This document shows positions 25,103 to 33,020 of a stretch of DNA of 64,000 nt, in pieces; position 1 is the first letter of the stretch, and each line of letters begins with the position of its first letter. Source of the DNA: an uncultured Collinsella sp. (GTDB lineage Bacteria; Actinomycetota; Coriobacteriia; Coriobacteriales; Coriobacteriaceae). The translations under genes were made by a program, and so were the position numbers. A model generated the notes under the pieces. The model saw nothing but the letters and a program-made list of their open reading frames with translations. It was not told where the DNA came from and searched no databases. Location of the stretch: assembly GCA_900545615.1 (NCBI GenBank), contig UQZM01000002.1, forward strand, positions 27,406-91,405. The letters run 5' to 3'.

Positions 25103-25645
25103 CTAGGCCAACACCCAGCTTGCGGTGGCAGACTTATCAAACATGTTGGCAAAGTACAAAGCCTTTTTGATGTCGCCGTCAAAATAGATATTGCCCGCAA
25201 CAGTACCGCCGGCTGCAAGGGTGCCCGACCGCAGCTCTTCAGAGCCTTCGCTGTAGTAGCCCTGATTCTGCTGAGCACCGTTGGCGTCCTCGCCCTTCCA
25301 GTCGTAGACATTGTAATCCGCGCCCTCATCGCCGTTGTTGACGTACGTGACGTGAATGCCCGTCATAGTCGAGCCGTCATAATTGGTAAGACCTGTCTGG
25401 ACGGAATCGACGACAACGGAAAGGCCGGCGGCCGTGGTCACGGTTGTGCCAACAGCCAGGTCAGTCGTGGGCTGCTCTTCTTTTTTCGGCTCTTCCTTCT
25501 TATCGCTATCGCCAGCATCCTCGGTGACCGTCGCCTTGTCATTGCCACAGCCAGTCAGGAGACCGGAAACACCCAGGACAACGGTCGCGAATGCGCCAAG
25601 CGCGGCGCGACGGCTCAGCAGCACTTCATTTTCGAGCTTTTTCAT
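25103..25645 (-). CDS. Secreted lipoprotein, DUF4352/DUF5067-like
   Basis: This 180-residue protein has a signal peptide with twin arginine (SRRAALGAFATVVLGVSG) ending in the lipobox LLTGC, so it is probably anchored by lipid outside the membrane and may use the Tat route. A charged Lys/Glu linker follows (EDAGDSDKKEEPKKEEQPTT). The remaining beta-rich domain (VTTAAGLSVVVDSVQTGLTN, then GIHVTYVNNGDEGADYNVYD) resembles immunoglobulin-like DUF4352/DUF5067 domains common in Gram-positive lipoproteins. Its function is unknown. It precedes the HTH and kinase genes on the same strand and may be part of that unit. Confidence 0.75.
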   Translation of the reverse strand: MKKLENEVLLSRRAALGAFATVVLGVSGLLTGCGNDKATVTEDAGDSDKKEEPKKEEQPTTDLAVGTTVTTAAGLSVVVDSVQTGLTNYDGSTMTGIHVTYVNNGDEGADYNVYDWKGEDANGAQQNQGYYSEGSEELRSGTLAAGGTVAGNIYFDGDIKKALYFANMFDKSATASWVLA

Positions 25646-25807
25646 TATTCATCCTTCCTACGATCCGGCTACCGTGCCGGCACACAGCACATCGTAGAAA
25701 GGATTGAACTTGAATTCATTAGCTCAGAGCTAAGGCTACGGTAAACGGTCAATGCAGTTGTCCAAGCGCCGAGCAAACGCTCTTTACGCGACCGTCAGCA
25801 GGCAGGA

Positions 25808-26131
25808 TCAACCCACTGTGACGGATTCCCCGGTAAAGGCGCTGATCATCAACAGGACAAAGAACATAAGGTAGCTAACGCTCAGCGGGTATGCGATAGC
25901 CAAAAAGACAATCCATCCCACATTGGTTTTGCCGTCGGCGCGGCGTTGTTCGCGACAACGATAGAGCCAGATCGTCGCGCCAATGGCGACAATCAGCAAC
26001 ACGAGCGCCGCCGCAGCCAATCCGGCAAGTGCAAACATCATGCCAATGCTCAGCACAACAACCGGGAGCAGTAACAAACCGCACCCGCAACCACCCGGAC
26101 TATATACAACAGATTGCCGACGTCGCTTCAT
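25808..26131 (-). CDS. Small membrane protein, unknown
   Basis: This protein of about 107 residues has a basic N terminus (MKRRRQSVVYSPGGCGCGLL), two adjacent helices, a short basic loop (YRCREQRRADGKTN) and a third helix at the C terminus. The Gly-Cys motif GGCGCG may be a metal site or just part of a turn. The ATG at 26131 follows GGAG. It lies 30 bases downstream of the antitoxin gene on the same strand. I do not recognise the family. Confidence 0.6.
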   Translation of the reverse strand: MKRRRQSVVYSPGGCGCGLLLLPVVVLSIGMMFALAGLAAAALVLLIVAIGATIWLYRCREQRRADGKTNVGWIVFLAIAYPLSVSYLMFFVLLMISAFTGESVTVG

Positions 26132-26160
26132 CGTCACTCCATTCTCAGCGTCTTTGGGCC

Positions 26161-26502
26161 CTACAATGCGATGGCCTGCTGGACAGGAACAATCTTGTCG
26201 AGCTCAGGTTTAATCCGCCTTTTCTCGGCCTCGAGATCAAACGCCATCTGCGCGCGAAGCCAATAACCATCCGTCAGACCAAAGTAACGGCAAAGACGAA
26301 GGTCCGTGTCAGCCGTCACACGGCGTCTTCCCAAGACAATCTGCCCGATACGCTGAGCCGGAATCCCGGTCTCCTTCGCAAGGCGATATTGAGAAATGCC
26401 CATGGGAACAAGAAACTCCTCTTTGAGAAGCTCACCAGGAGTCACCGGCGACAGCAAATCAGTCGCAGCCTCTTCATTTGTGGTAATCGACGATTTCGAC
26501 AT
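26161..26502 (-). CDS. HigA-type antitoxin, solitary
   Basis: This 113-residue protein is a HigA/VapI-type helix-turn-helix antitoxin: SPVTPGELLKEEFLVPMGIS, then QYRLAKETGIPAQRIGQIVL, then RRRVTADTDLRLCRYFGLTD. The C-terminal part (GYWLRAQMAFDLEAEKRRIK) is typical of the family. The ATG at 26502 overlaps the end of a HigB toxin remnant (26474-26554) in another frame, which is the normal higBA overlap. Since the toxin is gone, the protein may now act only as a repressor on the palindrome upstream. Confidence 0.85.
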   Translation of the reverse strand: MSKSSITTNEEAATDLLSPVTPGELLKEEFLVPMGISQYRLAKETGIPAQRIGQIVLGRRRVTADTDLRLCRYFGLTDGYWLRAQMAFDLEAEKRRIKPELDKIVPVQQAIAL

Positions 26503-26554
26503 TCCAAGCCATCCCCTGTCTCCACTCAAAGCAGACCCGATAAGATGCAATCAT
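26474..26554 (-). pseudogene. HigB toxin, C-terminal remnant
   Basis: Twenty-six codons from 26554 to the TGA at 26474 read MIASYRVCFEWRQGMAWNVE then IVDYHK, the typical end of HigB/RelE-family toxins (YRICFRW...NVEIVDYH). A stop codon lies nine bases upstream in the same frame, and only 100 bases separate it from the next gene, so the rest of the toxin (about 65 residues) has been lost. The piece overlaps the HigA start by 29 bases. Confidence 0.75.
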
Positions 26555-26581
26555 AGTATCGCCTTACGTTAATAACGTCAA
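26553..26581 (-). promoter_or_regulatory. higA promoter and operator
   Basis: On the minus strand TTGACG (complement of 26576-26581) and TACTAT (complement of 26553-26558) are separated by 17 bases, a near-ideal promoter. The perfect palindrome ACGTTA-A-TAACGT (26566-26578) covers the spacer and the edge of the first box, as expected for HigA autorepression. Confidence 0.7.
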
Positions 26582-26655
26582 ACGTTTCTATAGACTTACA
26601 TCTCTATTATAGCGTACATCTGTTCGTATTTTCTAGAACAGGTATCCTTCGACAC

Positions 26656-27843
26656 TTAAGCAAGCAAAAGCAGTCGTTTGTAAACATCGAGGCCTTTGAG
26701 CAGGATTTCCTCGTCAAAGAGCATGGTATCAGTATGCAGGGCGCTTGTGGCATAGGCGGAACAGCCGTCCGAATCGCTCGGGTTTTCTTGACCCTCCGGC
26801 ACGCCCGTGCCCAGCAAGAAGAACACACCCGGTAGATGGCGCTGGTAGAAGGCGAAGTCCTCGGCAATCAACAGCGGCTCGTCCACAAGCTGCAGCTCGG
26901 GCAAGGCCGGAGCAATGTGGGCGAACAGCTCGGGGTCGTTATCGACCGGCGGATAACCCTCGGCAAAGTCGAGATCGTACGTGCAGCCCGTTGCGGTGCA
27001 TGCCTCGTCAAGCACACGGCGCACGCCCTCGCGCGCGCGGTCGAACATATCGTCCGTAAACACGCGCAGGCTACCGGCGACATGGGCCTCCCCCGCCACC
27101 GCGTTGCAGACGGTGCCTGCCTGCAGCAGACCAAACTTGCCGATGCAGGGCTCGTCGGCACCCAACTCGTCCATGAGCTCACGCTCGGAAACTAAGAACT
27201 TGGCCGCTGCCAGCGCAGCATCGTGCGATTCCTCGACTGGAACGCCGTAGGTCTTGGCGATATGGATACTCGTGCCATGGATATGAATGTGCATTTCGCT
27301 CGAACGCGCTAGCAGCGGACCGGGACAGCTCGCCAACGTGCCGGCGGGCAAATCGGGCCATACATGGAAGCCAAAGATGCGATCTGCCCCATAGCGCTCG
27401 AATACGCCGCTCTCGCACACTGTCTTGGCGCCACCGGTCGTTTCCTCGGCCGGCTGAAACACAAAGAGCACGTTGCGCTTAATGGCGCCCGGCCGCTCAC
27501 GGATCGTACGGTCGACAAAGGTTGCCGCCGCAAGCGCCATGGCCATGTGTCCATCGTGGCCGCACGCATGCATCTTACCGGGATGCGTCGAGGCAAAGGC
27601 CGCGCCCGTTGCCTCCGCGATGGGCAGGGCGTCCATATCGGCTCGAATCGCCGTGGCATGCGCTGCGCCCGTGCCGGCATCGAAGAAAGCGCAGACGCAG
27701 CTGGGGCACGGATGGGTTACTTCACAGGTAAGCGAGGCGAGCACGCCCTCGATATAGGCTATGGTTTGCGGAAGATCGAAGTCGAGCTCCGGAATGCGAT
27801 GGAGATCGCGGCGATAGCGACGGAGTTCTTGGAGCTCGGTCAT
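26656..27843 (-). CDS. M20-family amidohydrolase, candidate N-acetyl-diaminopimelate deacetylase
   Basis: This 395-residue M20D metallopeptidase starts MTELQELRRYRRDLHRIPEL. Metal-binding motifs are IRADMDALP and KMHACGHDGHMAMALAAATF, with QPAEETTGGAKTV supplying the catalytic Glu and a C-terminal LLIAEDFAFYQ. The family includes hippurate hydrolases, IAA-amino acid hydrolases and the N-acetyl-diaminopimelate deacetylase of the acetyl lysine pathway. It lies divergent to the lysA-dapA-dapB-dapH operon, whose DapH makes an N-acetyl intermediate, so the deacetylase role is plausible. The ATG at 27843 has AAGGGA upstream. Family and chemistry are sure; the substrate is inferred from context. Confidence 0.88.
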   Translation of the reverse strand: MTELQELRRYRRDLHRIPELDFDLPQTIAYIEGVLASLTCEVTHPCPSCVCAFFDAGTGAAHATAIRADMDALPIAEATGAAFASTHPGKMHACGHDGHMAMALAAATFVDRTIRERPGAIKRNVLFVFQPAEETTGGAKTVCESGVFERYGADRIFGFHVWPDLPAGTLASCPGPLLARSSEMHIHIHGTSIHIAKTYGVPVEESHDAALAAAKFLVSERELMDELGADEPCIGKFGLLQAGTVCNAVAGEAHVAGSLRVFTDDMFDRAREGVRRVLDEACTATGCTYDLDFAEGYPPVDNDPELFAHIAPALPELQLVDEPLLIAEDFAFYQRHLPGVFFLLGTGVPEGQENPSDSDGCSAYATSALHTDTMLFDEEILLKGLDVYKRLLLLA

Positions 27844-27984
27844 AGAGAATCCCTTCGTGAGGCACACCTGTTGCAACTTATTGTGATACAGGATTGTGGC
27901 ACACATGTTTCCAGCATATCCCTGCATTTTTTAAACGTTATATACGAATACTCTTGTTTGGTAAAGTGCAACGTGGTAGGGTCG

Positions 27985-28221
27985 TTACCACTTGATAGAG
28001 GCGCGGGCACGAAGAGCCGCGGGCGAGTCGGCAGACTTTGACCCCGTGGGGAGGCGAAACCCGCCGAACTGGGTTTTTCGGGCACGAGCAACCTGGTGGG
28101 CCTGCGGGAAACACCCGCAGGACTGTCTGCAGCAATGCGGGAGCGCTATCCGGACATGGGGTCCACGCTATGCGGATTCGATGCGCCGATGGCGCCGTCT
28201 GGATAGCGAGGTTTACGGGAC
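27985..28221 (+). promoter_or_regulatory. Lysine riboswitch (L box) leader
   Basis: The conserved L-box landmarks appear in order: GATAGAGGCGCGG (27994 on), a GAGTCGGCAGA block, GGGGAGGCGAAACCCGCCGA (28049-28068), a CTGGG loop and a closing strand ACTGTC near 28122-28127 that pairs with GATAG. Downstream, CGCTATCC (28144-28151) can pair with GGATAGCG (28201-28208), right beside the GAGG ribosome site. This suggests translational control. It would shut off lysine synthesis when lysine is plentiful. Confidence 0.9.
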
Positions 28222-30531
28222 ATGGCATTGACCCCCAACGAAGCGTATGCGGCCAAGCAGCCGTTTGTGGACAAGGAGACGCTCGAGCATATCGTCGAGC
28301 AGTTCCCCACGCCGTTTCATCTATACGACGAGGCGGGCATCCGCCGCAACATGCAAGAGGTGCGCGACGCCTTTGCGTGGAACCCGGGCTTTAAGGAATA
28401 CTTTGCCGTCAAGGCCAACCCTAACCCGGCACTCATCTCCATCCTCAACGAATACGGCTGCGGCTGCGATTGCTCGAGCTATACCGAGCTCATGATCGCC
28501 CGCTCAATGGGTATCACCGGCCACGACATCATGTTCTCGTCCAACGACACGCCGGCGGCGGACTTTGAGCTCGCCGACAAGCTGGGTGCCATCGTCAACT
28601 TTGACGACATCAGCCATATCGATTTCTTTGAGCGCGTTGCGGGACCCATCCCCAAGACGGTCAGCTGCCGTTTTAACCCGGGCGGCCTGTTCCAGCTCTC
28701 CAACGGCATTATGGACAACCCCGGCGACTCCAAATACGGCATGACCACCGAGCAGCTCTTTGAGGCTTTTCGCATGCTCAAGGCCAAGGGCGCCGAGAAT
28801 TTTGGCATCCATGCCTTCCTTGCCAGTAACACCGTCACTAACGACTACTACCCCAAGCTCGCACGCATCCTTTTTGAGCTTGCCGTGCGCCTGGAGCGCG
28901 AGACCGGCGCACATGTCGCCTTTATCAATCTGTCCGGCGGTGTGGGTATCCCCTACCTGCCCGAGCAGCAGGCCAACGACATTCACGCCATCGGCGAGGG
29001 AGTGCACGCGGCATACGACGAGATCCTGGTTCCTGCCGGCATGGGCGATGTGGCCATCTGCACCGAGATGGGCCGCTTTATGATGGGCCCCTACGGCTGC
29101 CTGGTCACCAAGGCCATCCACGAGAAGCAGATCTACAAGGACTATATCGGCGTGGACGCAAGCGCCGTCGACCTCATTCGTCCCGCTATGTATGGTGCCT
29201 ACCACCACATTACGGTGATGGGACAGCCGGGTGGCCCTGACAAGACCGCAGCACCGGTCACGAACACGTATGACATCACGGGCAACTTGTGCGAGAACAA
29301 CGATAAGTTCGCTATCGACCGTGAGCTGCCGCAGATCGACATGGGTGATGTACTCGTGATCCACGATACCGGCGCGCATGGCTACTCCATGGGCTACAAC
29401 TACAACGGGCGGCTGCGCTCCGCCGAGGTCCTGCTGCGCCCCGATGGCTCGGCCGACCTCATCCGCCGTGCCGAGCGCCCGGGCGATTACTTTGCCACGC
29501 TCGACGTGCTGCCGAGCGGCCGAGAGCTGCTGGCCAAGTCGCGCGCCGAAAGCGCCCGCCGTCGGGCCCAAGACGAGCGCCTGGCAGTCGCCGCCCAATG
29601 GAACAAACGCATCCAGATCGCGGACGCGAAGGAGAAGAACATGGACATCCGCAATCTCGAGGGCTCAATCGTCGCCCTTGTTACACCGTTTAAAAAGGAC
29701 GGCAGCGTCGACTTTGACGCACTCGAGCGCCTTATCGATTTCCACCTGCAAAACGGCACCGACGCCATCCTCACCCTGGGCACCACCGGCGAGAGCGCCA
29801 CGATGACCGATGACGAGGACAACTCCGTCGTCGCCGCCGTGGTCAAGCATGTTGCAGGACGCGTCCCCGTCATCGCCGGCTCGGGCTCCAACTCCACGCA
29901 GACGATGCTCACCAAGTCGCTCACCTACCAGGGCTTGGGAGCCGACGGCCTGCTGCTCATCACCCCCTACTACAACAAGTCCAATGAAGAGGGTATCTAC
30001 CAGCACTTTAAGACCGTAGCGGATGCCGTGGACATCCCCTGCATCCTGTACAACATCCCCTGTCGCTGCGGCTGCGGCATCAGCGAGCGCAACGTAGAGC
30101 GCTTGGCCGCGCACCCCAACATCATGGGCATCAAGGAAGCCTCGGGCAACGTCGCCTACGCGGCCAAGATCGCCCACCTGCTGTCCGACGACTTCCGCAT
30201 GTACTCGGGCGAGGATGCGCTCACCGTGCCGCTCATGAGCCTGGGCGCCTCGGGCACCATCAGCGTGTGGGCCGACATTCAGCCGCAGCTTGTGCATGAC
30301 ATGTGCCGCGCCTATTTGGACGGTGACGTGGCGCGCGCCCGCGATATCCAGATTGCCGGCCAGCCGCTCATCAATGCCCTCTTTAGCGAGGTCAACCCCA
30401 TCCCCGTCAAGGAAGCGCTCGCTCAGATGGGTATGATCGAGGCAAACTACCGCATGCCTCTATGCCCCATGGCAGACGACACGCGCGCTGCACTTACCGA
30501 TGCTCTGAAGGGAGCTGGTCTGCTTGATTAA
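28222..30531 (+). CDS. lysA-dapA: Fused diaminopimelate decarboxylase - dihydrodipicolinate synthase
   Basis: One uninterrupted frame of 769 residues joins two enzymes of the lysine route. Residues 1 to about 430 are LysA, a PLP decarboxylase turning meso-diaminopimelate into lysine: FAVKANPNP with PLP-binding Lys64, CSSYTELMIARSMG, INLSGGVGIPYLP. Residues 474-769 are DapA, which condenses pyruvate and aspartate semialdehyde: LTLGTTGES, YNIP (Tyr610) and GIKEASG with Schiff-base Lys638. The joining segment of about 45 residues is helical and charged. An intact AAGGAG (29629-29634) stands six bases before the DapA ATG at 29641, so free DapA may also be made. The fusion probably came from loss of the lysA stop codon. 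Confidence 0.9.
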   Translation: MALTPNEAYAAKQPFVDKETLEHIVEQFPTPFHLYDEAGIRRNMQEVRDAFAWNPGFKEYFAVKANPNPALISILNEYGCGCDCSSYTELMIARSMGITGHDIMFSSNDTPAADFELADKLGAIVNFDDISHIDFFERVAGPIPKTVSCRFNPGGLFQLSNGIMDNPGDSKYGMTTEQLFEAFRMLKAKGAENFGIHAFLASNTVTNDYYPKLARILFELAVRLERETGAHVAFINLSGGVGIPYLPEQQANDIHAIGEGVHAAYDEILVPAGMGDVAICTEMGRFMMGPYGCLVTKAIHEKQIYKDYIGVDASAVDLIRPAMYGAYHHITVMGQPGGPDKTAAPVTNTYDITGNLCENNDKFAIDRELPQIDMGDVLVIHDTGAHGYSMGYNYNGRLRSAEVLLRPDGSADLIRRAERPGDYFATLDVLPSGRELLAKSRAESARRRAQDERLAVAAQWNKRIQIADAKEKNMDIRNLEGSIVALVTPFKKDGSVDFDALERLIDFHLQNGTDAILTLGTTGESATMTDDEDNSVVAAVVKHVAGRVPVIAGSGSNSTQTMLTKSLTYQGLGADGLLLITPYYNKSNEEGIYQHFKTVADAVDIPCILYNIPCRCGCGISERNVERLAAHPNIMGIKEASGNVAYAAKIAHLLSDDFRMYSGEDALTVPLMSLGASGTISVWADIQPQLVHDMCRAYLDGDVARARDIQIAGQPLINALFSEVNPIPVKEALAQMGMIEANYRMPLCPMADDTRAALTDALKGAGLLD
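29629..29643 (+). promoter_or_regulatory. Internal ribosome site and start for DapA
   Basis: AAGGAG-AAGAAC-ATG lies inside the fused frame at the exact start of the DapA domain (MDIRNLEGSIVALVTPF). It is as strong as sites used by separate genes here, so DapA can be translated alone as well as in the fusion. Confidence 0.75.
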
Positions 30532-31264
30532 GACTGTCATTATGGGAACGGGCCGCATGGGCTCGCTCATCCGCACCACCGCCGAGGGCGTTGTCGACGC
30601 CGCCGGTCAGCCCGTTTTTGATATCGTCGCCCAGATCGGTTTTGATCTGTCCGAGCTCGAGAGCGCCCCGGCAGCCGACGTCATCATCGACTTCTCGAAC
30701 GTCGTGACCTTCGATGCCATCGTCACCTATGTCGAGCGCACGGGTGCCGCGTTGGTCTCGGGCACCACGGGCTACACACCCGATCAGATGGATCGCCTGC
30801 GCGAGCTGGGTCAGAGCACCCGCGTCATGCACTCCGGCAATTACTCCATCGGTATCGCAGCCCTGCGCCATCTGGTTGCCCAGGCCACGCGCGAGCTGCC
30901 CGGCTTTGACTGCGAGATTGTCGAGACGCACCACAACCAAAAGGTCGACGCTCCCAGCGGCACCGCCAAGTTGTTGCTCGACGCCGTCGTCGAAGCCGAG
31001 CCCGAGGCAGGCTACCACCCCGTCTATGGTCGCGAGGGCATGTGCGGCACTCGCGATCCCAAGGAGATCGGTATGCACTCGCTGCGCGGCGGCACCGTCG
31101 CCGGCGTGCACGAGGTAAGTTTCTTTGGCCAGGACGAGGAAGTCACGCTCACGCATCGCGCCACGAGCCGCCAGATCTTTGTCAACGGCGCCTTGGCGGC
31201 CGCGCAGAAGCTCGTCACCCGCGAGCACGGCTTCTATACGTTCGACCAGGTCATGTTTGCCTAA
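30524..31264 (+). CDS. dapB: 4-hydroxy-tetrahydrodipicolinate reductase
   Basis: This 246-residue protein is DapB, which reduces the DapA product with NAD(P)H. It has the nucleotide-binding start IKTVIMGTGRMGSLIRTTAE, the loop VSGTTGYTPDQ and the catalytic motif ETHHNQKVDAPSGTAKLL. It starts at a TTG (30524) and overlaps the fused lysA-dapA frame by eight bases, so translation is coupled. The length is normal. It is regulated with the operon through the lysine riboswitch. Confidence 0.95.
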   Translation: MIKTVIMGTGRMGSLIRTTAEGVVDAAGQPVFDIVAQIGFDLSELESAPAADVIIDFSNVVTFDAIVTYVERTGAALVSGTTGYTPDQMDRLRELGQSTRVMHSGNYSIGIAALRHLVAQATRELPGFDCEIVETHHNQKVDAPSGTAKLLLDAVVEAEPEAGYHPVYGREGMCGTRDPKEIGMHSLRGGTVAGVHEVSFFGQDEEVTLTHRATSRQIFVNGALAAAQKLVTREHGFYTFDQVMFA

Positions 31265-31303
31265 CCAGGTATCAACCGAATCCACCCAAAGGAGAGATAA
31301 CAA

Positions 31304-32023
31304 ATGAGCAATGCAGCCGAGATGGATGCACAGGAGATTATCAACTACATCGCCACCGCGCCCAAAAAGACGCCCGTCAAGCTGTACGTGCGCGAGAAGC
31401 CGGGCATGAAGGTCCAGTGGGGCAATGCACACGTCTACGGCGGTCGTCGTGGCAAGACCGTCTTTGGCGACTGGGATGAGCTCAAGGCCATCCTCGATGC
31501 CAATGCCGACTCCATCGACTACTACGACGTCGAGAATGACTGCCGCAATTCCGCCGTCCCCATGCTAGACCTTAAGGGCATCAACGCCCGCATTGAGCCG
31601 GGTGCGATCATTCGCGACCGCGTCGAGATCGGCGACCGCGCCGTCATTATGATGGGCGCTATCATCAACATCGGCTCCGTTATCGGCGAGGGCTCTATGA
31701 TTGATATGGGCGCCGTCCTGGGCGGCCGCGCCACCGTGGGCAGGAACTGCCACATCGGCGCCGGCGCCGTACTGGCAGGCGTCGTTGAGCCCGCCAGCGC
31801 CACGCCCGTCATCATCGAGGATGATGTCATGATTGGCGCCAACGCCGTGGTCCTGGAGGGCGTGCGCGTGGGCAAGGGCGCCGTCGTGGCTGCCGGTGCC
31901 GTATGCGTCGAGGACGTCCCCGCCGGCGCCGTCGTGGCCGGTGTTCCCGCCCGCGTCATCAAGATGCGTGACGAGAAGACCGACAGCAAGACCGGTCTCG
32001 AGGAAGGCCTGCGCAAGCTTTAA
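31304..32023 (+). CDS. dapH: Tetrahydrodipicolinate N-acetyltransferase
   Basis: This 239-residue protein matches DapH (YkuQ-type). The N-terminal domain (AQEIINYIATAPKKTPVKLY, then VFGDWDELKAILDAN) precedes a left-handed beta helix of hexapeptide repeats (IEPGAIIRDRVEIGDRAVIM on). DapH acetylates tetrahydrodipicolinate with acetyl-CoA, so this organism uses the acetylase branch to diaminopimelate. An aminotransferase and an N-acetyl deacetylase must follow; candidates lie at 35351-36514 and 26656-27843. AAAGGAGAG precedes the ATG. A structured element starts two bases after its stop. Confidence 0.94.
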   Translation: MSNAAEMDAQEIINYIATAPKKTPVKLYVREKPGMKVQWGNAHVYGGRRGKTVFGDWDELKAILDANADSIDYYDVENDCRNSAVPMLDLKGINARIEPGAIIRDRVEIGDRAVIMMGAIINIGSVIGEGSMIDMGAVLGGRATVGRNCHIGAGAVLAGVVEPASATPVIIEDDVMIGANAVVLEGVRVGKGAVVAAGAVCVEDVPAGAVVAGVPARVIKMRDEKTDSKTGLEEGLRKL

Positions 32024-32025
32024 TA

Positions 32026-32186
32026 GTTACGCGGTTTTGACAAACCGCGTAACAAGTCGACGCTGCAAACGACCCAGAGCGGCAATCTGACGTTCAATCG
32101 TCGGGCATGACCAGAAGGTCAATGCCCTCCTCTTTCACGTCACCTTGCTCGCTCTGGGGCGTTTTCGCTGACGTACGCTCAACCTG
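32026..32186 (+). repeat. Structured intergenic element, copy A
   Basis: This 161-base element starts two bases after the dapH stop. It holds the hairpin GTTACGCGGTTT...AAACCGCGTAAC, then TCGACGCTGCAAA, then a long stem built from CCCAGAGCGGCAA with TTGCTCGCTCTGGG and GACGT with ACGTC. The internal loop strands TTCAATCGTCG and CTCCTCTTTC flank a hairpin GGCAT-GACC-AGAA-GGTC-A-ATGCC. Copy B at 41316-41476 is the same length, in reverse orientation, and nearly identical except for that inner hairpin. Confidence 0.85.
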
Positions 32187-32211
32187 TAGCGTAATTAAGC
32201 CCCAAGCAAGG

Positions 32212-32246
32212 AGGCCGAAGCCCCGCCCGGGACTTCGGCCTTCTTT
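32212..32246 (+). terminator. Terminator of the lysine operon
   Basis: AGGCCGAAG (32212-32220) pairs with CTTCGGCCT (32233-32241), followed by TCTTT. It lies after structured element A and overlaps the end of the convergent toxin gene. Confidence 0.85.
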
Positions 32247-32589
32247 ATCTCAGGGTTCCATCGTATTCAACCATGGCGGATTGCTTTGACAGGCGCCCTA
32301 CGGCCGTCTTATAGACCTCGGAACGATCGCGCCGCCCTATTGCCACGATCTCGGCAATCTCAACCATTCCGTCCTCTCGGATTCGGAAAACCATTCTGAG
32401 TCCCGCATTCCGCCATTTAATCTTTTTGCAGCCGGCGAGCTCGCCGTGAAGCGGCGTTCCGATTTCATCAGCGCGCGTCTTTAATTTTGCGACGGCAATA
32501 CGGACGAGCCTGCGCTGGGATCCATCTAGTTTTTGATATTCCTTCTCGACGTCTCGATTCAAAAAGCCGACAACAAAATGCCCGCTCAT
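32245..32589 (-). CDS. RelE/ParE-family toxin
   Basis: This 114-residue basic protein has the RelE/ParE fold pattern: VGFLNRDVEKEYQKLDGSQR, IAVAKLKTRADEIGTPLHGE, then KKIKWRNAGLRMVFRIREDG and EIVAIGRRDRSEVYKTA. RelE toxins cleave mRNA on ribosomes; ParE relatives poison gyrase, and this cannot be decided here. The start overlaps the antitoxin stop by four bases (ATGA), the classic coupled arrangement. The operon is preceded by a large palindrome. Confidence 0.88.
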   Translation of the reverse strand: MSGHFVVGFLNRDVEKEYQKLDGSQRRLVRIAVAKLKTRADEIGTPLHGELAGCKKIKWRNAGLRMVFRIREDGMVEIAEIVAIGRRDRSEVYKTAVGRLSKQSAMVEYDGTLR

Positions 32590-32936
32590 TCGAAAAGATC
32601 CTCGTCGGGAATCGCGTCCGGATCCATCGACTCAAGCTCCGCGAGCTCCTCGGCAGTTAAGGCATCCTCAAACGGAACAAACTCATGCGGACCATGCTTG
32701 ACTCGATCCGCAGCGATGCGATTTATCTCAAGTTCACGCAGATACTGCAGCGCGCCGTACATTTCCTCATAGGCAGCATAGTCGATAATCACGGTATCGA
32801 TATCATTATGATCAGCAATGAACTGAGGCGCGCGTTTTGCGCGTTTACGAATGGCGGATAAGGACTTGCTTGCTTCGGTAGCAGAAACAACCTGGTCTTT
32901 TGTAAACACCGGTTTTTCCAGAACAAGTGGGGACAT
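32586..32936 (-). CDS. Phd/YefM-like antitoxin
   Basis: This protein of about 116 residues starts MSPLVLEKPVFTKDQVVSAT, followed by EASKSLSAIRKRAKRAPQFI, the DNA-binding and dimerisation part of Phd/YefM-type antitoxins. The C-terminal acidic tail (DALTAEELAELESMDPDAIP) is the likely toxin-binding region. The ATG at 32936 follows TTGGAGGCC; a longer frame to 33014 only translates the upstream palindrome. It precedes and overlaps the toxin gene. Confidence 0.85.
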   Translation of the reverse strand: MSPLVLEKPVFTKDQVVSATEASKSLSAIRKRAKRAPQFIADHNDIDTVIIDYAAYEEMYGALQYLRELEINRIAADRVKHGPHEFVPFEDALTAEELAELESMDPDAIPDEDLFE

Positions 32937-32955
32937 TTTGGCCTCCAAAAAATAA

Positions 32956-32997
32956 TCTGGATTATATTTCAAAGTATACTTCAAAATATAATCCAGA
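32956..32997. promoter_or_regulatory. 42-bp palindromic operator of the toxin-antitoxin operon
   Basis: The two 21-base halves, starting TCTGGATTATATTT on each strand and meeting at GTATAC, match at 19 of 21 positions. The site lies 20 bases upstream of the antitoxin start and is AT-rich, so it combines promoter and operator. Antitoxin-toxin complexes usually bind such sites cooperatively. Confidence 0.8.
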
Positions 32998-33020
32998 CTT
33001 TTATTCAAAAGCAAAAAGCC

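Noticed and set aside
28222..29640. lysA and dapA as two normal separate genes
   Set aside because: No stop codon exists between the domains in this sequence; the frame is open from 28222 to 30531. The internal start is noted as an extra option.
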